Origin: Chloroflexi bacterium RBG_13_51_18
GTDB lineage: Bacteria; Chloroflexota; Dehalococcoidia; Dehalococcoidales; RBG-16-60-22
Length of the DNA stretch: 34,051 nt
Reading direction: 5' to 3'
NCBI GenBank assembly: GCA_001796495.1
Contig: MGMR01000111.1
Location: 1 to 34,051, forward strand
The first letter of the stretch is position 1; each line of letters opens with the position of its first letter. A program made the position numbers and the translations under genes. The notes under the pieces are model-generated. The model searched no databases and was not told the origin of the DNA. It saw nothing but the letters and a program-made list of their open reading frames with translations. Below, in pieces: positions 31,361 to 34,051 of this stretch.

Positions 31361-34051
31361 ATGCGTATTTTCCTGCGTATTGCGGCTCTATTCTGGAAAC
31401 AGCGGCGTCTGGCTGTCCTCACCTACGCCTGCCTCTTTGCCGGGGCGGCGTTTTCCATGTTTATTCCCAATCTGACCGGCCGCGCTATCGATACCGCCCT
31501 GGGCTCCGGTCAGGCTTCCTTGCTGGTATTTTTAGCGCTGGGTATTGCCGGCGCCGGCATATTGCGCGGCGCCCTGAACTACGGACAGACCTACCTCGCG
31601 GAAGCCCTTTCCCAGAGGGTGGCCTACGACCTGCGCAACATGATGTATAACCGACTCCAGACGCTTTCTTATGCCTTCCATGACCGCTCCCAGACCGGCC
31701 AGCTGATGAGCCGCGCCACCTCTGATGTTGAAGGTATACGTATGTTCGTTGGTTTTGCCCTGCTGCGCGGCGTTTATTTCCTCGTCCTGCTGGTGGCTAT
31801 CACCGTTGTGCTTCTCACTATCAACTGGCAGCTGGCGCTCATCAGCCTGTGCACATTGCCCTTTATCTCCTACCGCGCCGTCGTTATCGGCGATAAACTG
31901 CGCGTTTTCTTCATGAAAATTCAGCAGGGAATCGGTGTGCTAGGCACTTTCATCCAGGAAAGCATCGTCGGCGCCAAGGTGGTGCGCGCCTTCGCCCGCG
32001 AGGACTACGAGACGGAAAAATTCCTCAAGCAGGCTAAGGAAAACTATAACCTGGAAATTAAAATCAGCAAGCTGCTGGCCATCAACAGCCCGGTGATGAG
32101 CTTCGCCCTCTATTTCGCCATGGCGGGCATCCTCTGGTACGGCGGCCGCCTGGTCATAAACGGCGACCTGACCCAGGGACAGATGGCGGAGTTCCTCCTA
32201 TACGTGGTCATGCTCAATATGCCGATTAGGATGCTGGGCTGGCTGACGCAGCTCTATTCGCGGGCGATGTCATCCGGCCAGCGTGTCTTTGAAGTCCTCG
32301 ATGCGCCGACGGGTGTCGAGGAAAAACCCGAATCTATAGACCTCCCCGCAGTCAAGGGCGCCGTCGGCTTTGATAACGTCTCCTTCAGCTACGATGCCCG
32401 GCAGCCGGCCCTGGAGCAAATCACTTTCGATGTCAAGCCGGGGCAGGTAGTCGCCCTCGTGGGCGCCAGCGGCAGCGGCAAGTCCACCGTCGCCAACCTT
32501 ATCCCCCGGTTTTACGATGTTACGTCAGGCCGCATTACCATCGACGGCAAGGATATCCGCGACCTTTCTTTAGAGTCGCTGCGCCGCAGCGTGGGAATCG
32601 TGCACCAGGACACCTTCCTCTTTTCCGCGACTATCCGCGAGAATATCAGCTACGGCCGGCCCGGCGCTACTTTAGATGAAATCAAACACGCGGCGAAAAT
32701 CGCCCGCCTGCACGACTTCGTGATGAGCCTGCCGGAGGGCTATGATACATGGGTAGGGGAGCGGGGCATTACGCTTTCCGGCGGACAGAAGCAGCGGCTG
32801 GCTATCGCCCGCACCCTCCTCCTTAATCCCCGTATCGTCATCATGGACGATGCCACCTCCAGCGTGGATATGGAGACCGAGCACCGGATAAGGCAGGCTT
32901 TAAAATCGTTGCTGGCCGGTCGTACCACCTTTATCATCGCCCAGCGCCTGCGCTCCGTCCAGATGGCCGACCTTATTTTAGTGCTGGAGAACGGTCGTAT
33001 CGTTGAAAGGGGCGCCCATAAAGAACTCATCGAGCGGGGCGGCTATTATAACCGGCTCTATAATCTGCAATTCCAGTACCAGGAAGGCTGGCAAACCGGG
33101 ATGGAAGAAGAACCCGCCCCGGAAGAAACAGTGGAAACGGAGTCGCTGCCCGTTGCGGAAGGCCTTATAATACCGGTGGCCAACAAGACGCGCACCCGCA
33201 GCAGCCTTTCCGACTCTGATGATATAGTTTTCGGTAAGCCTTATGATTCACGCATCATCGCCCGCATGGCAAAATACTTCGCTCCCCACAAGGTTGCCGT
33301 TATTTTAACTATTTTAGCTACGCTACTCTACACCGGCACTATCGTCGCCAGTCCCTACCTGGTGGCGCTGGCCATCAATCAATACGTTGTAGCGGGGGAC
33401 ATATCCGGCCTCAACTTCGTTATCATGTTATTCATCGGCAACGCTATTATCAACCTGACGGCCTACTGGGGACAGATTCGGGCGGAGGCGGTTATCGGGC
33501 AGGGCATCCTGCTCCGACTGCGACGACAGGTCTTCAGCCATCTACAGCGCCTCTCCATCAGCTTCTTCGACCATAATGAGGCGGGGCGTATTATGTCCCG
33601 CGCCCAGGATGATGTGGGTGAACTGGGCGACTTCCTGGACTCCGGCGCTTTCTGGGTGGTGGGGGAGGTCGTCAGCCTTATCGCTATCGTCGTCGTCATG
33701 CTGACGATGAACCTCACCCTGGCTGTAATTTCACTAGCGGTGGTGCCCTTCCTCTTCTGGTTCATCGTCGTCTGGCAGAAGAAAGCCCGCCGGTCTTTTA
33801 TACACGCCCGCCAGAAGCTTTCCGCAGTCAACGCCTCGCTGCAGGAAAATATTACCGGCATCCGCATTATCCAGAGCCTTTCCCGCGAGAAGATAAACTC
33901 GGAGCATTTCGACCGCGTAAATAAGGAAAACCTGGACGCCAACCTGCGTGCCGCCCGCCACTCCGCGGTGATGATGCCCGTTATGGAGACCCTGGTGTCG
34001 ATAGCCACGGCGCTGACTATCGTCTTTGGCGGCCTGAACGTTATCAACGGC
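31361..34051 (+). CDS. Fused ABC exporter (TMD-NBD-TMD-...), 3' end outside window
   Basis: The frame is open from ATG 31361 to the last base (897 codons) with no stop. Order: exporter membrane domain 1 (about 1-300; six segments), nucleotide-binding domain 1 (about 340-575; Walker A G368-T376, LSGGQ 472-476, Walker B D496), an acidic linker (about 590-650), and exporter membrane domain 2 (about 650-897). In NBD1 the catalytic Glu is Asp497 and the switch His is Gln528, the pattern of the degenerate site in heterodimeric exporters such as TM287/288. The second NBD should follow past the window and carry normal residues. Full-length single-chain exporters of this kind are uncommon in bacteria. 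AAGGG lies only 4 bases before the ATG, a weak ribosome-binding site. Substrate (lipid, drug or peptide) unknown. Confidence 0.92.
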   Translation, partial: MRIFLRIAALFWKQRRLAVLTYACLFAGAAFSMFIPNLTGRAIDTALGSGQASLLVFLALGIAGAGILRGALNYGQTYLAEALSQRVAYDLRNMMYNRLQTLSYAFHDRSQTGQLMSRATSDVEGIRMFVGFALLRGVYFLVLLVAITVVLLTINWQLALISLCTLPFISYRAVVIGDKLRVFFMKIQQGIGVLGTFIQESIVGAKVVRAFAREDYETEKFLKQAKENYNLEIKISKLLAINSPVMSFALYFAMAGILWYGGRLVINGDLTQGQMAEFLLYVVMLNMPIRMLGWLTQLYSRAMSSGQRVFEVLDAPTGVEEKPESIDLPAVKGAVGFDNVSFSYDARQPALEQITFDVKPGQVVALVGASGSGKSTVANLIPRFYDVTSGRITIDGKDIRDLSLESLRRSVGIVHQDTFLFSATIRENISYGRPGATLDEIKHAAKIARLHDFVMSLPEGYDTWVGERGITLSGGQKQRLAIARTLLLNPRIVIMDDATSSVDMETEHRIRQALKSLLAGRTTFIIAQRLRSVQMADLILVLENGRIVERGAHKELIERGGYYNRLYNLQFQYQEGWQTGMEEEPAPEETVETESLPVAEGLIIPVANKTRTRSSLSDSDDIVFGKPYDSRIIARMAKYFAPHKVAVILTILATLLYTGTIVASPYLVALAINQYVVAGDISGLNFVIMLFIGNAIINLTAYWGQIRAEAVIGQGILLRLRRQVFSHLQRLSISFFDHNEAGRIMSRAQDDVGELGDFLDSGAFWVVGEVVSLIAIVVVMLTMNLTLAVISLAVVPFLFWFIVVWQKKARRSFIHARQKLSAVNASLQENITGIRIIQSLSREKINSEHFDRVNKENLDANLRAARHSAVMMPVMETLVSIATALTIVFGGLNVING

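Overview
The window reads as a stretch of chromosome from a strictly anaerobic bacterium with mid-range GC content. The mix of corrinoid/UroD-type methyltransferases, HdrD/GlcF-type CCG proteins, an AprBA-like pair, a NuoG/GltD-type fusion flavoprotein, many SDRs and a Liv-type importer is most like sediment or subsurface Dehalococcoidia (Chloroflexota). That placement is inferred from gene content and is not proven. No phage genes, transposases or CRISPR arrays are visible. The protein-coding genes look intact; only the last one is cut by the window edge.

Layout. (1) 42-118: tRNA-Val(CAC) on the minus strand with its own promoter. (2) 283-5724, plus: a redox operon of an EtfB without EtfA, an acyl-CoA dehydrogenase-like protein lacking the usual catalytic Glu, a GlcD-type FAD oxidase, a CCG-type Fe-S protein and a UDG-fold protein. 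(3) 5728-8990: a LysR regulator divergent from a corrinoid protein plus a UroD-type methyltransferase. (4) 9066-16219: three SDRs, an AprA/AprB-like flavoprotein-ferredoxin pair, a MmgE/PrpD protein and an ATC-hydrolase-like protein, with a 100-bp imperfect palindrome between convergent genes. (5) 16235-24626, minus: a complete livKHMGF importer cassette, followed without a visible terminator by a 2Fe-2S/4Fe-4S/GltD-like fusion and a fumarate-reductase-fold flavoprotein. (6) 25077-30172: a double zinc-ribbon protein with a hairpin over its ribosome-binding site, an SDR, a flavodoxin-fold Fe-S protein, an internally duplicated cupin-like protein divergent from a MarR regulator, and a second UroD-type protein. 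(7) 30172-34051: an alpha/alpha-toroid protein, and the start of a large fused ABC exporter that runs off the window.

How the genes may work together (inference). The Liv importer may bring in an organic acid or other small carbon compound. SDRs, the MmgE/PrpD protein, the acyl-CoA dehydrogenase-like protein and the flavoproteins would modify and oxidise or reduce it, and EtfB, the CCG protein, the ferredoxin and the NuoG/GltD fusion would carry electrons. The corrinoid protein and UroD-type proteins suggest methyl-group transfer, for example demethylation. The substrate cannot be read from sequence alone.

The least expected signals are: a perfect 10-bp hairpin whose 3' arm ends on the GTG start codon of the zinc-ribbon gene; a palindrome spanning two back-to-back extended -10 elements between the marR and cupin genes; an SD-start-stop element in the liv leader; two UroD-type proteins lacking the MtaA/MtbA-type zinc ligands; and a single-chain exporter whose first ATPase site is degenerate.
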